The translations under genes and the position numbers were made by a program. Under the pieces are notes generated by a model, which saw nothing but the letters and a program-made list of their open reading frames with translations, was not told the DNA's origin and did no database searches. A DNA stretch of 64,000 bases from Xanthostigma xanthostigma (lineage: Eukaryota > Arthropoda > Insecta > Raphidioptera > Raphidiidae), in the NCBI GenBank assembly GCA_963575645.1, contig OY754466.1:11262001-11326000 (forward strand). The letters are read 5' to 3'. Positions 43,498 through 55,264 of this stretch are shown piece by piece (position 1 is the first letter of the stretch; every line of letters begins with the position of its first letter).

Positions 43498-44304
43498 TTA
43501 GGTACTTCTTTTATCTTCTGTTTTCTGGAATGTTCCTGTTCCTCGAAAAAACCGAAAGCGCTTTACTAAAATGTCTTGTGGCCAAAATTCACCTTGCTGA
43601 ACCTCTTGTAGCAAATCAAACGGAATACCTATTTTAAAAGAAATACTACGAGCTTCAGATCTTTGTGGAAGTTGTTCAATGTCGAAGCTTGTCTCCCCAA
43701 GTTTGCTTGTTAAATAGTCTTTAATTTGTGTGATCGTTACATTTTTGTCCACTCTGCCTACATAAAGCCATGCAAGTTTTTTACTAGCTATTAGAGAACT
43801 ATCAGCAGGCTCAGCTGTTCCTTTTATGTAGTTTATTATCGTTTTTATCGGTTCTTTGGTTGTTGCTTCCTCATTTTTATTCATTGTTAAGTTTGGTGTC
43901 CTTGGTCTCTCTAGTTTTGTTTCATTACTTTGTGGATTCTGCACTTGATTTTTTATAGCAGCGGCATATGTGGTTTTGTTAAGTACTTTTGGCTGATTAG
44001 CTGATTGATATTTTTCTTGCAGTAAACTATTAATAGTTTCTAAATTTTCATTTCTTCTTTCCTTTTCATTTATGAGTTTTTCACTGAGCTCTATTTGCTT
44101 TTTCAGAGCTATATTTTCACTTACCAATACTATATCTGGATTGGTTGTATTAATATTTTTGTTGAATAATTGGTTGATGTACTGAGTTAGTACTTCACTA
44201 CAGCTTTGATCTCCAGTTAACTTTTTATTTATTATTATATCTATTAAGTCACTCTTTTTGAGTTTATTTAGCTCATTTGATAATATAGTGTTATCATATG
44301 ACAT
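43498..44304 (-). CDS. LINE ORF1: RNA-binding (gag-like) protein
   Basis: 268 aa. Residues about 58-100 are rich in L, E and K with heptad-like spacing (ENIALKKQIELSEKLINEKE), a probable coiled coil for multimerisation. A variable linker follows. Residues about 175-252 (KKLAWLYVGRVDKNVTITQI ... FWPQDILVKRFRF) look like the RRM-like domain at the end of many insect LINE ORF1 proteins, where W-L-Y-V and W-P-x-x-I-x-V-x-x-F are typical. No CCHC zinc knuckle is seen. In the family this protein coats element RNA and brings ORF2 protein to the particle. It is the first frame of the element, transcribed with ORF2. Confidence 0.75.
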   Translation of the reverse strand: MSYDNTILSNELNKLKKSDLIDIIINKKLTGDQSCSEVLTQYINQLFNKNINTTNPDIVLVSENIALKKQIELSEKLINEKERRNENLETINSLLQEKYQSANQPKVLNKTTYAAAIKNQVQNPQSNETKLERPRTPNLTMNKNEEATTKEPIKTIINYIKGTAEPADSSLIASKKLAWLYVGRVDKNVTITQIKDYLTSKLGETSFDIEQLPQRSEARSISFKIGIPFDLLQEVQQGEFWPQDILVKRFRFFRGTGTFQKTEDKRST

Positions 44305-44526
44305 TTTAAAAATTTTTACCTGAACGGAGGAGCTCTCCGTTCAGGGAAACTAGTATAAAAGTTACACAAATATGCACTAATATTATGTGTATTTCATTAA
44401 AATTAATTGATTTACACATAAAACTTCATTTTACAGCAAATTTACGCATAAAAAATCTATTTTGACAAGTAAAAAAATAAAATAAAAACACTGTCACAAC
44501 GAAACTAATCCAGTTAAACACATATA

Positions 44527-44888
44527 ATATAGTTAATCAATAGATATATGAACTTTAGTAGAGCGTCTATGTCACGAACTCGGCGATATACCAAATGCCT
44601 TGTTTCTCTTCGTCGGCAAAAGCTAGCGTATAGATTACAGGTAAAATTTAATAAAATGATGATAGCAATACGTAGTGTGCATACATGCGTATAATATTTA
44701 CACATAATAGTTGATGTGTATCACGCTGCACTGGCCTTTGTAATTTTCAACGGATTTTGACGTCAATGAAAATACAAACCGCGGTGCGCTCGTATTTATG
44801 ATGAATTAATGAATAGTCTACACTCGCTCTATAAGCTTGTCTATTGTGGATGATAACAAAAGATGGGCAGGAAAATAATACAACGATC
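44527..44888. other. No recognised feature
   Basis: Starts with the resumed tail of the 258-bp duplicated unit. Nothing else is recognised before the next SINE. Confidence 0.4.
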
Positions 44889-44902
44889 AAATATACAAAA
44901 CC

Positions 44903-45336
44903 ATCGAGCGGGGTAGCGTGGTGGTGAGAGCACTAGACTCGTATTCGGGAGGTACCGGGTTCGAATCCCGGCGGGGGCAGATGTGGCTAGGACTTTTTCC
45001 TGCTGCTTCTCACCGAGAAACGGTAATTCCTGTACCGGCTATCTTGTTGAGGTTTTCTATCAATAGCTCCAGATAAATATCGAGATGGTTCCTTATTCAA
45101 GGCCATGGCCGATTACCTGTCAGACTCCTATGCTCAAAATTTGCCTACCTTGTTCTAATGTATTAAAATTCCTTCAATCGTCCATTGCTATTAAATAAGC
45201 GTAGATTTAAAAAAATGTAGTAAATAACGGAAAGTGTGATAGATGTAAAATAGTAATGGTGCGAATGACATAAAGTCAAGAGACGGACGTTAAACGCATT
45301 ATTATTATTATTATCATCATCATTATTATTATTATT
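44903..45336 (+). mobile_element. tRNA-derived SINE, complete copy
   Basis: A box GGGTAGCGTGGTGGTGAGAG, B box GGTTCGAATCC, full body, and an (ATT)n/(ATC)n tail. A perfect 14-bp duplication AAATATACAAAACC flanks it (44889-44902, 45337-45350). It is the best-preserved copy in the window. Confidence 0.92.
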
Positions 45337-45365
45337 AAATATACAAAACCCGCAAAAATTTTTAA

Positions 45366-45640
45366 AACAGTTCTAGTAAGTCGAATTTCGATAAGTCGAA
45401 AACCTCCAAAATTCGAAAAAACTGTTTTGTTCCCTTCCCTTCAAGCCCCAAAACCTCCATTACTCGAAAATAATCCGTACAAGCCATTTCGGTACATATT
45501 TTCACTCCATAACTCGAAAAAATAAATTGGACATAGCAATTCAAAATTAGTTAAAATGAATCTCATCTCTACAAGTCGAATATTCCTTTGCAAAATCATA
45601 AATCGAATTTTTTGGCGTTGAAGCTCGATTGTTCTACCGT
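45366..45640. mobile_element. pogo-like MITE, decayed
   Basis: The left edge ACAGTTCTAGTAAGTCGAAT and the minus-strand right edge ACGGTAGAACAATCGAGCTT are similar inverted pogo-type ends. Many TCGAA words lie in between. No clear TA duplication. Confidence 0.4.
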
Positions 45641-46131
45641 ATTAAAGTTCTGTTTACAAATTGTAGGCAGTGACTAATATCTTTAGTTGAGAATAATCTT
45701 AGACCGGATATGTTTTACATTGTTTTATTTCTTTAAGCTTGTTAGTAGCTATGTATTAGTCACGGCCTGCAATTTCAGAATTAAAAATTAATATTAAATA
45801 ATTAATGAAACGCCACTGACAATGCTTGTTATACACATTCTAACATAATAAAAGCAATAAATCTAGTAAGCATTGCGTGCAATATGACGGAAAAAGGCAG
45901 CCACTCCCATGAGAAAATATTATAATAAAGTAATTTCTGTAACCTGTTACCACCCTCATAAGTAGACGATTTGAGGTTTTCCAGTTTTTTCCTTGTTTAA
46001 TATTGATTACACGTCATAATAGGCATTATTCAATTGAAGTATGGGAACAAGACAAATAAAAGGAGTTTACTTGTGACGTAATCAATATGGCGACACGTAC
46101 GAACCGTCACTCCTAGGATCGCCCGAAAATC
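45641..46131. other. No recognised feature
   Basis: AT-rich spacer. Confidence 0.4.
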
Positions 46132-46431
46132 TAGAAATTAGACATTGGAAAAGTCGTTACTAATTGTTTTGTGTAAGTATACCGAATTTCAAAGGGATCC
46201 GTTCAATATTCCAGAATATCCAGAAAAAAATCAGGAAAGACTCTATTTTCTAAACTTTACACAGGCTCCTCTCTCCCGCTGACCACTCACGTACTGTGTG
46301 CTTCTCTAGTCACGTTAACAATTCCACCTAACCATTTCATATAGTCATGAAATATTAAAATCGTCAACAAATGCTACAACCCAAAAAGTTTCACTTCTAG
46401 CTAAACGACGAAGTCGCGGGTAAGAGCTAGT
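46132..46431 (+). mobile_element. Helitron-like 3' region preceding the array
   Basis: Phrases ATACCGAATTTCAAAGGGAT and ATTCCAGAATATCCAG lead to CGACGAAGTCGCGGGTAAGA and CTAGT. The CGAC-GAA-GTCG hairpin lies 10 nt before CTAGT, the standard Helitron 3' end. Related phrases occur at 53890-53990. Confidence 0.6.
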
Positions 46432-49400
46432 TTATGTATAAAATTATTATTTTTTTCTGAAAGGCTGCGGCGCCTGATACATTTTTGTTTATATTATTGA
46501 CTGACGAATTTTTATAGATTGCGTAATGTCGAATACAGCGTATACTGCAGTCCTCAAAATATCAAGTCTGTAATTTTATAGTATTGAAATATTTAGACTT
46601 GAAAAGCTGAAACAATAATTCATCTTTTGTTTTCTTATCAAGCTTATTATGCATGCATAATATCTTTGTAAATTATATAGATTTAACACGGAAGTGATAT
46701 ATTTTGATGTTATTATCAGACAATGTAAAAGAGACAGCTAGTGAAGATATCGAAATTGTTCCGTTTAACGATTTGATGAATAAAAAAACTAAATATAGGC
46801 CTGTCTTTAAAACGGTCTTAGACAAAATCCTGCATTTATTGCCTTTTTAAAAAGTCCACGATGTTCAGAAACTGAAAATAAAAAAGTTTCGGAGACACTG
46901 CATTGTCATTAAAGACGGCAATTTTTGGTGTCAGTATAAAAACTATTATGCAACTATGTTTTTTCTTCTTCTATTCTCTTTTCACTATAAATACCTCTAA
47001 CTGTTTCTGGGAGCTGGATAGCAAATTTTTGATATTTCCGTTTTTGGCAATTTTTTACACTTTATTTTCTTAAAATTTCCTTAATAAAAGGCTAACAACG
47101 TACAGCCTAAACCGATGGGTCTAAATGCGTAAAATTTTGCGTAGGGGTTCCTTATATAACGTAGGTGAGCTCTAAGAAAACATATTTGAAAATGCATCCC
47201 TTTAGGGGGTTAATCTAATTAGTTAAAACTTTAACACTGGACTGATGTACAACGCACAGGCTAAACCGATGAATCTAGAAACATGAAATTTTGCACAGAA
47301 TTTCTCATATGACGTAGGTGAGCACTAAGCAAGGATTTTTGAAAATTCATCCCCTAAGGGGATCAACCCACTTAGTTAAAACTCATTGACTGATCGTACA
47401 ACGCACAGTTTAAGCCAGTGGGTCTAGAAGCATGAAATTTTGCACAAAAGTCCCCTATATAGCGTAACTAAGCACTAAGAAAGGATTTTTGAAAGTTCAT
47501 CCCCTAAGGGGCTAATCTACTTTAAAACTGACTTACTGACGTACAACGCACAGCCACTACTATTGTTGCTATTGTGTTTCATCTCAATCGCGGGCGAAGC
47601 CGTGGGGGTAACAGCAGCTATCTCTCAATAAGTCTACCGAATTTGAATCGGCTCCAAGAGATTTACCAAAATTGTCCAAAAAAAACTTAAGACTGAGGAA
47701 CTTTTCTCGCTTTAATTGATTTTCGACATTTTCCAATAACTCGCTTTTTATTCAAATATACCAAGCTTACAATCATAAATTCTACGCAGACGAAGTCGCG
47801 GGTAAGAGCTAGTTTATGTATAAATTATTATTTTTTCTGAAAGACTGCGGCGCCTGATACATTTTTGTTTATATTTTTGACTGACGAATTTTTATAGATT
47901 GCGTAATGTCGAATACAGCGTATACTGCAGTCCTCAAATGATCATGTCTGTAATTTTACAGTATTGAAATATTTAGACTTGAAAAGCTGAAACAATAATT
48001 CCTCTTTTGTTTCCTTATCAAGCTTATTATGCATGCATAATATCTTTGTAAATTATATAGATTTAACACGGAAGTGATATATTTGATGTTATTATCAGAC
48101 AATGCAAAAGAGACAGCTAGTGAAGATATCGAAATTGTTCTATGTAACGATTTGATGAATACGAAAACTAAATATAGACCTGTCTTTAAAACGGTCTTAG
48201 ACAAAATCCTGCATTTATTGCCTTCTTATTGCCTTCTTAAAAAGTCCACGATGTTCAGAAACTGAAAATGAAAAAGTTTTGGAGACACTGCATTGTCATT
48301 AAAGACGGCAAATTTTGGTGTGAGTATAAAAACTATTATGCAACAATGTTTTGTCTTCTTCTATTCTCTTTCACTATAAATACCTCTAACTGTTTCTGGG
48401 AGCTGAATAGCAAATTTTTGATATTTCCGTTTTTGGCAATAAAATTGTACTTTTTACACTTTATTTTCTTAAAATTTCTTTAATAAAGGCTAACAACGTA
48501 CAGCCTAAACCGATGGGTCTAAATGCATGAAATTTTGCGCAGGGGCTCCTTATATAACGTAGGTGAGCTCTAAGAAAACATATTTGAAAATGCATCCCTT
48601 TAGAGGGTTAATCTAATTAGTTAAAACTTTAACACTGGACTGACGTACAACGCACAGGCTAAACCGATGGATCTAGAAACATGAAATTTTGCACAGAAGT
48701 TCTCATATGACGTAGGTGAGCACTAAGCAAGGATTTTTGAAAATTCATCCCCTAAGGGGGTTAACCCACTTAGTTAAAAATCATTGACTGATCGTACAAC
48801 GCACAGTTCAAGCCAATGGGTCTAGAAGCATGAAATTTTGCACAGAAGTACCCTATATAGCGTAACTGAGCACTAAGAAAGGATTTTTTAAAGTTCATCC
48901 CCTAAGGGGCTAATCTACTTTAAAACTGAATTACTGACGGACAACGCACAGTCACTACTATTGTTGCTATTGTGTTTCATCTCAATCGCGGGCGAAGCCG
49001 TGGGGGTAACAGCAGCTATCTCTCAATAAGTCTACCGAATTTGAATCGGCTCCAAGAGATTTACCAAAATTGTCCAAAAAAAACCTAAGACTGAGGAACT
49101 TTTCTCGCTTTAATCGATTTTCGACATTTTCCAATAACTCGTTTTTTATTCAAATATACCAAGCTTACAATCATAAATTCCACGCAGACGAAGTCGCGGG
49201 TAAGAGCTAGTTTATGTATAAAATTATTATTTTTTTCTGAAAGGCTGCGGCGCCTGATACATTTTTGTTTATATTATTGACTGACGAATTTTTATAGATT
49301 GCGTAATGTCGAATACAGCGTATACTGCAGTCCTCAAAAGATCATGTCTGTAATTTGACAGTATTGAAATATTTAGACTTGAAAAGCTGAAACAATTATT

Positions 49401-49915
49401 CATCTTTTGTTTCCTTATCAAGCTTATTATGCATGCATAATATCTTTGTAAATTATATAAATTTAACACGGAAGTGATATATTTTGATGTTATTATCAGA
49501 CAATGTAAAAAAGACAGCTAGTGAAGATATCGAAATTGTTCCGTGTAACGATTTGATGAATACAAAAACTAAATATAGACCTGTCTTTAAAAAGGTCTTA
49601 GACAAAATCCTGCAATTATTGCCTTCTTAAAAAGTCCACGATGTTCAGTAACTGAAAATAAAAAAGTTTTGGAGACACTGCATTGTCATTAAAGACGGCA
49701 ATTTTTGGTGTGAGTATAAAAACTATTATGCAACTATGTTTTGTCTTCTTCTATTCTCTTTTCACTATAAATACCTCTAACTGTTTCTGGGAGCTGAATA
49801 GCAAATTTTTGATATTTCCGTTTTTGGCAATAAAATTGTACTTTTTACACTTTATTTTCTTAAAATTTTCTTAATAAATCTCACTCGCGTGCGGAGCCGC
49901 GGGGGTAGCAGCAGC
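46432..49915 (+). repeat. Head-to-tail array of Helitron-like units
   Basis: Units are 46432-47813 (1382 bp), 47814-49211 (1398 bp) and a partial third, 49212-49915. Each full unit ends ...GTCGCGGGTAAGAGCTAGT and carries: a block with a conserved short frame; three subrepeats of about 150 bp (CAACGCACAG...CTAAACCGATGGGTCTA..GAAATTTTGC); an internal GCGGGCGAAGCCGTGGGGGT end; and a CTACCGAATTTGAATCGGCT block. Unit 3 lacks the subrepeat block and jumps to GTGCGGAGCCGCGGGGGTAG. A hAT element then splits its end. Confidence 0.85.
48086..48265 (+). pseudogene. Short conserved frame in the array units
   Basis: In unit 2 the frame starts MLLSDNAKETASEDIEIVLC and ends KKSTMFRN. Units 1 (about 46708-46848) and 3 (about 49487-49630) keep the same first 48 or so codons (KYRPVFKTVLDKILHLLP) but stop earlier. 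Most differences between units are substitutions. I do not recognise the peptide. Its persistence suggests a captured gene fragment, as Helitrons often carry, rather than a working gene. Confidence 0.3.
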
Positions 49916-50173
49916 CAGGGCCGTAACTAGGCAGGGGCAATAGGGGCACTTGCCCAGGGCCCAGGGTCAAGGGGGGCCCCGGAGGGGCCCAAGAAGACAC
50001 CGATAAAAAATTATCTCAATTATTTTCATTCGTATTTTAATGATTATTACAAATCACATATAATATAAGTAACACCACTGGTGGCTCAGATAGACGGGGC
50101 CCAAAAAGGCCAGAATATGCTATTAGAATTTTTATTTTAAAAAAAACATATTTATTTAATTCTCAATACTTAG

Positions 50174-50451
50174 GCCTCTTTACAAAGACTACGGGAAGCA
50201 GGATTTACACAAATAATTTCGGATGCACAAAAAGTCGCTTTGGAAATGAATATTGAAGCTGAATTTTCTAATCAACGAATTAAGCGAATTAAAGAAGAAA
50301 GTGTTACTAATCTCAACCAAGAAAATTTGTTTGCAATGCAAATGTACAGTATTTTTGACATTTTACTTAGTGAAACAGACTGGCGTTATAGACAAATGAA
50401 AACTATATTTGAAGATTTTTCTTTTCTTTTTGGCTCGTCATTAGAATCAAT
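50174..50451 (+). pseudogene. hAT transposase, middle part
   Basis: Open from after a possible acceptor (ATACTTAG at 50166-50173) to the foldback. It reads SLQRLREAGFTQIISDAQKV, then ALEMNIEAEFSNQRIKRIKE, and ends FLFGSSLES. This is the helical insertion region of ZMYM1/hAT-like transposases that precedes the C-terminal dimerisation domain. After 50451 the frame runs into the foldback and stops at 50483-50485. The catalytic N-terminal portion is missing. The remaining part continues at 53062 (next entry). Confidence 0.7.
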
Positions 50452-53061
50452 TAGCCCGGTCATATTTTACACTAAAAATCGCTAATCTTGCAAACTAACA
50501 TGTAGTTCTGATTTTTTAATATATTGTTAGGACCACTACCAGTAGCGTATATCCAAGTTTGCAGCTTCGAAAGACCTGTGCTAACTTTGCAGCACTCAAA
50601 AAACTGCGAAATTTTCGCACTTTTTTTGGTATTCTCAATATAGGTCTTAAACTATGCATTTTTTTATAAAATATTTTTTATACGTTTTTAAGTAGACTAA
50701 AATTGCTACAATCTGAGACAAGAACCAGCTCTGTAGGTTCAATACTTACCGAGATACAGCTTTCCAAAAATTGACCAGTTTTTTCAACAAAGTGAAATTT
50801 TAAGATTTGGTCAATTTTTGACCCCGATATCGGGGAAAATACTCATTTTAAGGGAAATATCATAGGAACATATATTGTAGCAAATGTAATTAGCTTTAAT
50901 TTAAGAAGAGAACGACGTCTGTAGGCCATATAGTTTACTCACAAATTTTAAAAATCCAAAAAATGAGAAAACTGCATTTTCGCAAATTTAAATTTAATAC
51001 CTAGTAATCGTTATGTAAATCCATTCAGTGATTTTAATGTGGTTGAGTAACCAAATTGAGTAACATAGTAGCATAAACGAGTAACATAATAAAAAAAATA
51101 ACATAATTGATAACATCATAAAAAAATTATGCAGTTTTTGACAAAATACCGTCGTATTTCAGCCATTTTGTAAAAAATATTTACAAATTATATTCATAAA
51201 CCTTCCTCGTTTATCGCTCTTTCTATTATCGAAAACAATTTCAAAATCCGGTGCGTGGTTTAGTAGAAGAGAGCGGAGAAAAAGACAGAGACTTTGTTTT
51301 TAACTGTGCAGTCTTTGACAAAATACCGTCGTATTCCAGCCATTTTGAAAAAATATTTACAAATTGTATACAGAAACCTTCCTCGTATATTGATCTTTCT
51401 ATTAGCGAAACCCATTTCAAAATCCGGTGCGTGGTTTAGAAGAAATGACCGGTGAAAAAGACAACGACAGTCTAAGACTCTGATTTTAACTATGTGGGCA
51501 TTGCTAAAATTCCGTCGTAGTTCAGTTATTTTGTAAAAAATATTTATAAATTATATACAGAAACCTTCCTCGTTTATTGCTCTTTCTACTATCGAAAATC
51601 TTTTTAGGTCCGGCGCATGGTTTAGAAGAAGTGAGCGGAGAAAAAGACAAAGACAGACAGAGACTGTTTTTAACTATGCAGTCTTTGACAAAACACCGTC
51701 GGTGTTCTTCTAAAGTATGCGCCGGATCTTAAAATGGTTTTCAGTAATAGAAAGAGCGATAAGCATGGAAGGTTTCTGTATATAATTTGTAAATAGTTTT
51801 TACAAAATGCCTGAACTACGACAGTGTTTTAGCTCAGACTGCATAGTTAAAAATAGAGCTTCTGTCTGTCTTTGTCTTTTTCTCAGCTCACTTCTTCTAA
51901 GCCATGTGCCGGATCTAAAAATGGTTTTCGGTAGTAGAAAGAGCAATAAACGAGGAAGGTTTCTGTATATAATTTATAAATATTTTTTACAAAATACCTG
52001 AACTACGTCGGAATTTTAGCAAAGACTACATAGTTAAAATCAGAGTCTCAGACTGTCTTTGTCTTTTTCACCGGTCATTTCTTCTAAACCACGCACCGGA
52101 TTTGGAAATGGTTTTCGCTAATAGAAAGATCAATATACGAGGAAGGTTTCTGTATACAATTTGTAAATATTTTTTCAAAATGGCTGAAATACGACGGTAT
52201 TTTGTCAAAGACTGCACAGTTAAAAACAAAGTCTCTGTCTTTTTCTCCGCTCTCTTCTACTAAACCACGCACCGGATTTTGAAATTGTTTTCGGTAATAG
52301 AAAGAGCGATAAACGAGGAAGGTTTATGAATATAATTTGTAAATATTTTTTACAAAATGGCTGAAATACGACGGTATTTTGTCAAAAACTGCATAATTTT
52401 TTTATGATGTTATCAATTATGTTATTTTTTTTATTATGTTACTCGTTTATGCTACTATGTTACTCAATTTGGTTACTCAACCACATTAAAATCACTGAAT
52501 GGATTTACATAACGATTACTAGGTATTAAATTTAAATTTGCGAAAATGCAGTTTTCTCATTTTTTGGATTTTTAAAATTTGTGAGTAAACTATATGGCCT
52601 ACAGACGTCGTTCTCTGCTTAAATTAAAGCTTATTACATTTGCTACAATATATGTTCCCATGATATTTCCCTTAAAATGAGTATTTTCCCCGATATCGGG
52701 GTCAAAAATTGACCAAATCTTAAAATTTCACTTTGTTGAAAAAACTGGTCAATTTTTGGAAAGCTGTATCTCGGTAAGTATTGAACCTACAGAGCTGGTT
52801 CTTGTCTCAGATTGTAGCAATTTTAGTCTACTTAAAAACGTATAAAAAATATTTTATAAAAAAATGCATAGTTTAAGACCTATATTGAGAATACCAAAAA
52901 AAGTGCGAAAATTTCGCAGTTTTTTGAGTGCTGCAAAGTTAGCACAGGTCTTTCGAAGCTGCAAACTTGGATATACGCTACTGGTAGTGGTCCTAACAAT
53001 ATATTAAAAAATCAGAACTACATGTTAGTTTGCGAGTTTAATGTTAGATATGACTGGCCTA
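50452..53061. mobile_element. 2.6-kb palindromic foldback element
   Basis: Arms of about 1.25 kb mirror each other around 51761 with scattered mismatches, a few small indels near the tips and a central spacer of roughly 120 bp. Tips read TAGCCCGGTCATAT and (minus strand) TAGGCCAGTCATAT. AAT flanks both sides (50449-50451, 53062-53064). Each arm holds about three direct subrepeats of 175-190 bp (ACAAAATACCGTCGTATTTC ... CCGGTGCGTGGTTTAG), so arms are themselves tandem arrays, as in Drosophila FB elements. Mirror open frames at 51251-51439 (+) and 52272-52084 (-) are by-products. No transposase. Confidence 0.85.
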
Positions 53062-53497
53062 AATGAGCGTTGTTGAATTACAAAAGGCGGCGGCAGATTT
53101 ATCCAGAAAATATGATAAAGATTTGAATAGTCACGAATTAAGCTGTGAGATTGAAACTTTTAAATTTCAAGTATGTAGGCTGGTGGAAAATTTGAAAGAA
53201 GCCACTCCTCTAAATTTATTACAGACTATACATGATTTCGAATTAGTCGAATCGTACCAAAACATCGTTGTTGCTTTAAGAATATTTCTAACCCTACCAG
53301 TCGCCACCGCTTCTTGCGAGAGAAGTTTTAGTAAACTGAAGTTAATTAAAAACTATTTAAGATTGTCGCTCTCACAACAGCGTTTGTCGAACCTGTCTAT
53401 TATATCAATTGAATCTAACATAGTGCAAGAAATAGATTTTAATAATATAATTCATGAGTTTGCGGAGAAAAAAGCAAGAAGAATGCAATTTAAATAA
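53062..53497 (+). pseudogene. hAT transposase C-terminal dimerisation domain
   Basis: 144 codons from ATG 53063 to the stop at 53495-53497. Residues 78-97 (LPVATASCERSFSKLKLIKN) are the hallmark hAT dimerisation motif; YLRLSLSQQRLSNLSIISIE follows, as in ZMYM1-like proteins. The ATG is internal, not a true start: with the foldback and one AAT removed, the frame of the preceding piece continues directly into MSVVELQKAAADLSRKY, as family members do. Transposase activity is not expected because the N-terminal part is gone. Confidence 0.85.
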
Positions 53498-53748
53498 ATT
53501 TTTAATTCGCTTTTCGTCATAAATATAAAATTAAAAAAAATTTACAAAAAATATGGACAGGACCAATTTAAAGATTCCTTATTTTGTGTTTATTTATTAA
53601 GTGATATACCTACTAAACTTTAAAAATGTGAAAGAACAGGAACTATAACCATGGTAAGTTTTTTCTCAATTTTTTTTTATTGAGGGGGGCCCAATTTGAA
53701 GGTCTTGCCCAGGGCCTACAAAATCCACGTTACGGCCCTGGCAGCAGC

Positions 53749-55256
53749 TAGTAAATTATAACATAAATTAGGGTTGCGAGCAAACTCACCGTGCCCACAT
53801 GGTTGGATCCGCGACTGGCTTAGACAGCTTTAGAATTTTTTTTTGAAACGGTAATAGATACAGTCCTCCGGGTGTGCTCATTGAATTTAGAATGTCGTTT
53901 TCTGTCAGTATACCGAATTTGAAAAGTATCCTGCATATATTCCAGACCTTCCAGAAACACACTTTGAACGGCTCTATCTCTAAAACGGTAATAGTCCAGG
54001 CGTCAAAGGTTTTCACCCACTAATTCTAAGTAACAGCACCGACAATTTTTTATGCTGCATTGGAGTTCTACCTGCTAGGGGTTGCTTTTAGAGATTGCAA
54101 CATTGTTTATTTTTTTTTAGTAGTATTTTAAAGAATAGGTAAATGTGTATCAAACATATGTGTAACGCTGCAATCAGTGGGTCCCAAATTTTTCGCACAA
54201 GGGTAGTTTTTACCCTCTAAAAACAAAAAACACATTCTCGACAATTTTTGTAGTTCATTAGTTTGCTAATAGATGTGACCAATAGCTTATAAAAAATATT
54301 TTTCTTGTTAAATTCAAGCAAGGCCATCAGATGTCACCAAGAACTTTTTATAACAAGCGCTTCTAAATCGAATACGTATTACCTTCTTATATCTGTATTC
54401 GTCTATAAATAAAAATACAATCATTCTTTTAGTTAACTTGTGTTTATTTTCTTACAATAATTATAATTACAAATGCAATCAAAATATAGCAAGGCAACAT
54501 ATTCTTTCAAATAACAGTATAATATCACACATTTCAATAAAATAATAAATGAAAAAGTTTTCATATATTCTTCAAGTTTTAATCAATACGATGATAATGA
54601 ACAAAAAAAAATAATATAAAGCAATAAAATAATGATTTGAAAAATGTAGACGTCTTCATCTTGACGCATGCAGTGCGGAAGTTGCAACAATGGGTCGCAG
54701 TCACTTGATGCCGATTCAAGAAAGGCGAAGAAGGTTTCTGTTAGTAGTAAAAAGAAAAGTAGTTGTTTTTTATTCTTTATCTGTTGTTCTTCACTGCCTA
54801 TGACCTATAAAATTAAAAAAAAAACTCGGGTTACGGTGCCAAACCCTGTATTAATTAATTATTGTACTGTAATTTACTGACGCTTTCTTTGTCATATTGG
54901 CAATCTTGAATAAAGAATTATTATTATAAAATGTAACCCTTAATACATCCCTTAAAATGACAATTTTATTTTAACAATATCACCATAAATCCAGCATCTA
55001 AGCCAAATTAAATATACCATTCAATAAGTCTGTATATCCGCAAACTATTGTTTTCATAAAATTTGTAAATCCTGTCGGGTCGATTTTATTAAATTTTTAG
55101 CAGCACATTTAAATCTTTACTTAAAGATTAAATTTGAAAAGCGTTTCACTCTAAAAAACACCCTTAAAATTTCCCGTTTGGGGCTACTTTAAATAAGCTT
55201 CATGCGGTGATTATTTCCAGCGTATGTTCAAAAACTCATTCAAATCGATTACGTCT
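53749..55256. other. Helitron-like sequence, then unassigned AT-rich DNA
   Basis: CTAGT at 53747-53751 is the end of the split array unit. 53760-54020 resembles the 46.1-kb Helitron-like region (AGTATACCGAATTTGAAAAG, TATTCCAGACCTTCCAG). Beyond about 54050 no feature is recognised. A minus-strand frame 54016-53786 and a plus-strand frame 54668-54880 show no domain. Confidence 0.4.
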
Positions 55257-55264
55257 GTCGAGAG

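Larger units (their letters stand above)
40510..44524 (-). mobile_element. Near-full-length non-LTR retrotransposon (LINE)
   Basis: Reads from about 44524 (5') to an (ATT)n tail at 40510-40533 (3'). Two intact open frames, a 5' UTR of about 220 bp and a short 3' UTR with an AATAAA-like signal (AATAAAGCTACATT) before the tail. The surrounding repeat shows the insertion point. Jockey/CR1-type organisation. Little decay is visible, so it may be recently active. Confidence 0.9.
49916..53740 (+). mobile_element. hAT transposon, internally deleted and interrupted
   Basis: Both ends begin CAGGGCCGTAAC, and an exact 8-bp duplication GCAGCAGC flanks the element (49908-49915, 53741-53748). Without the foldback inside, it is about 1.2 kb. 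It keeps only the last part of a ZMYM1-like hAT transposase, so the 5' half of the gene (BED finger, first catalytic residues) is deleted. It sits in the third unit of the Helitron-like array, between GCAGCAG and CTAGT. Confidence 0.9.

Noticed and set aside
44915..44990. tRNA genes at the SINE heads
   Set aside because: The tRNA-like parts recur with a common downstream body and tail, so they are SINE promoters.
51251..52272. Two almost identical 62-codon frames on opposite strands
   Set aside because: They are mirror images created by the foldback arms and match no protein.
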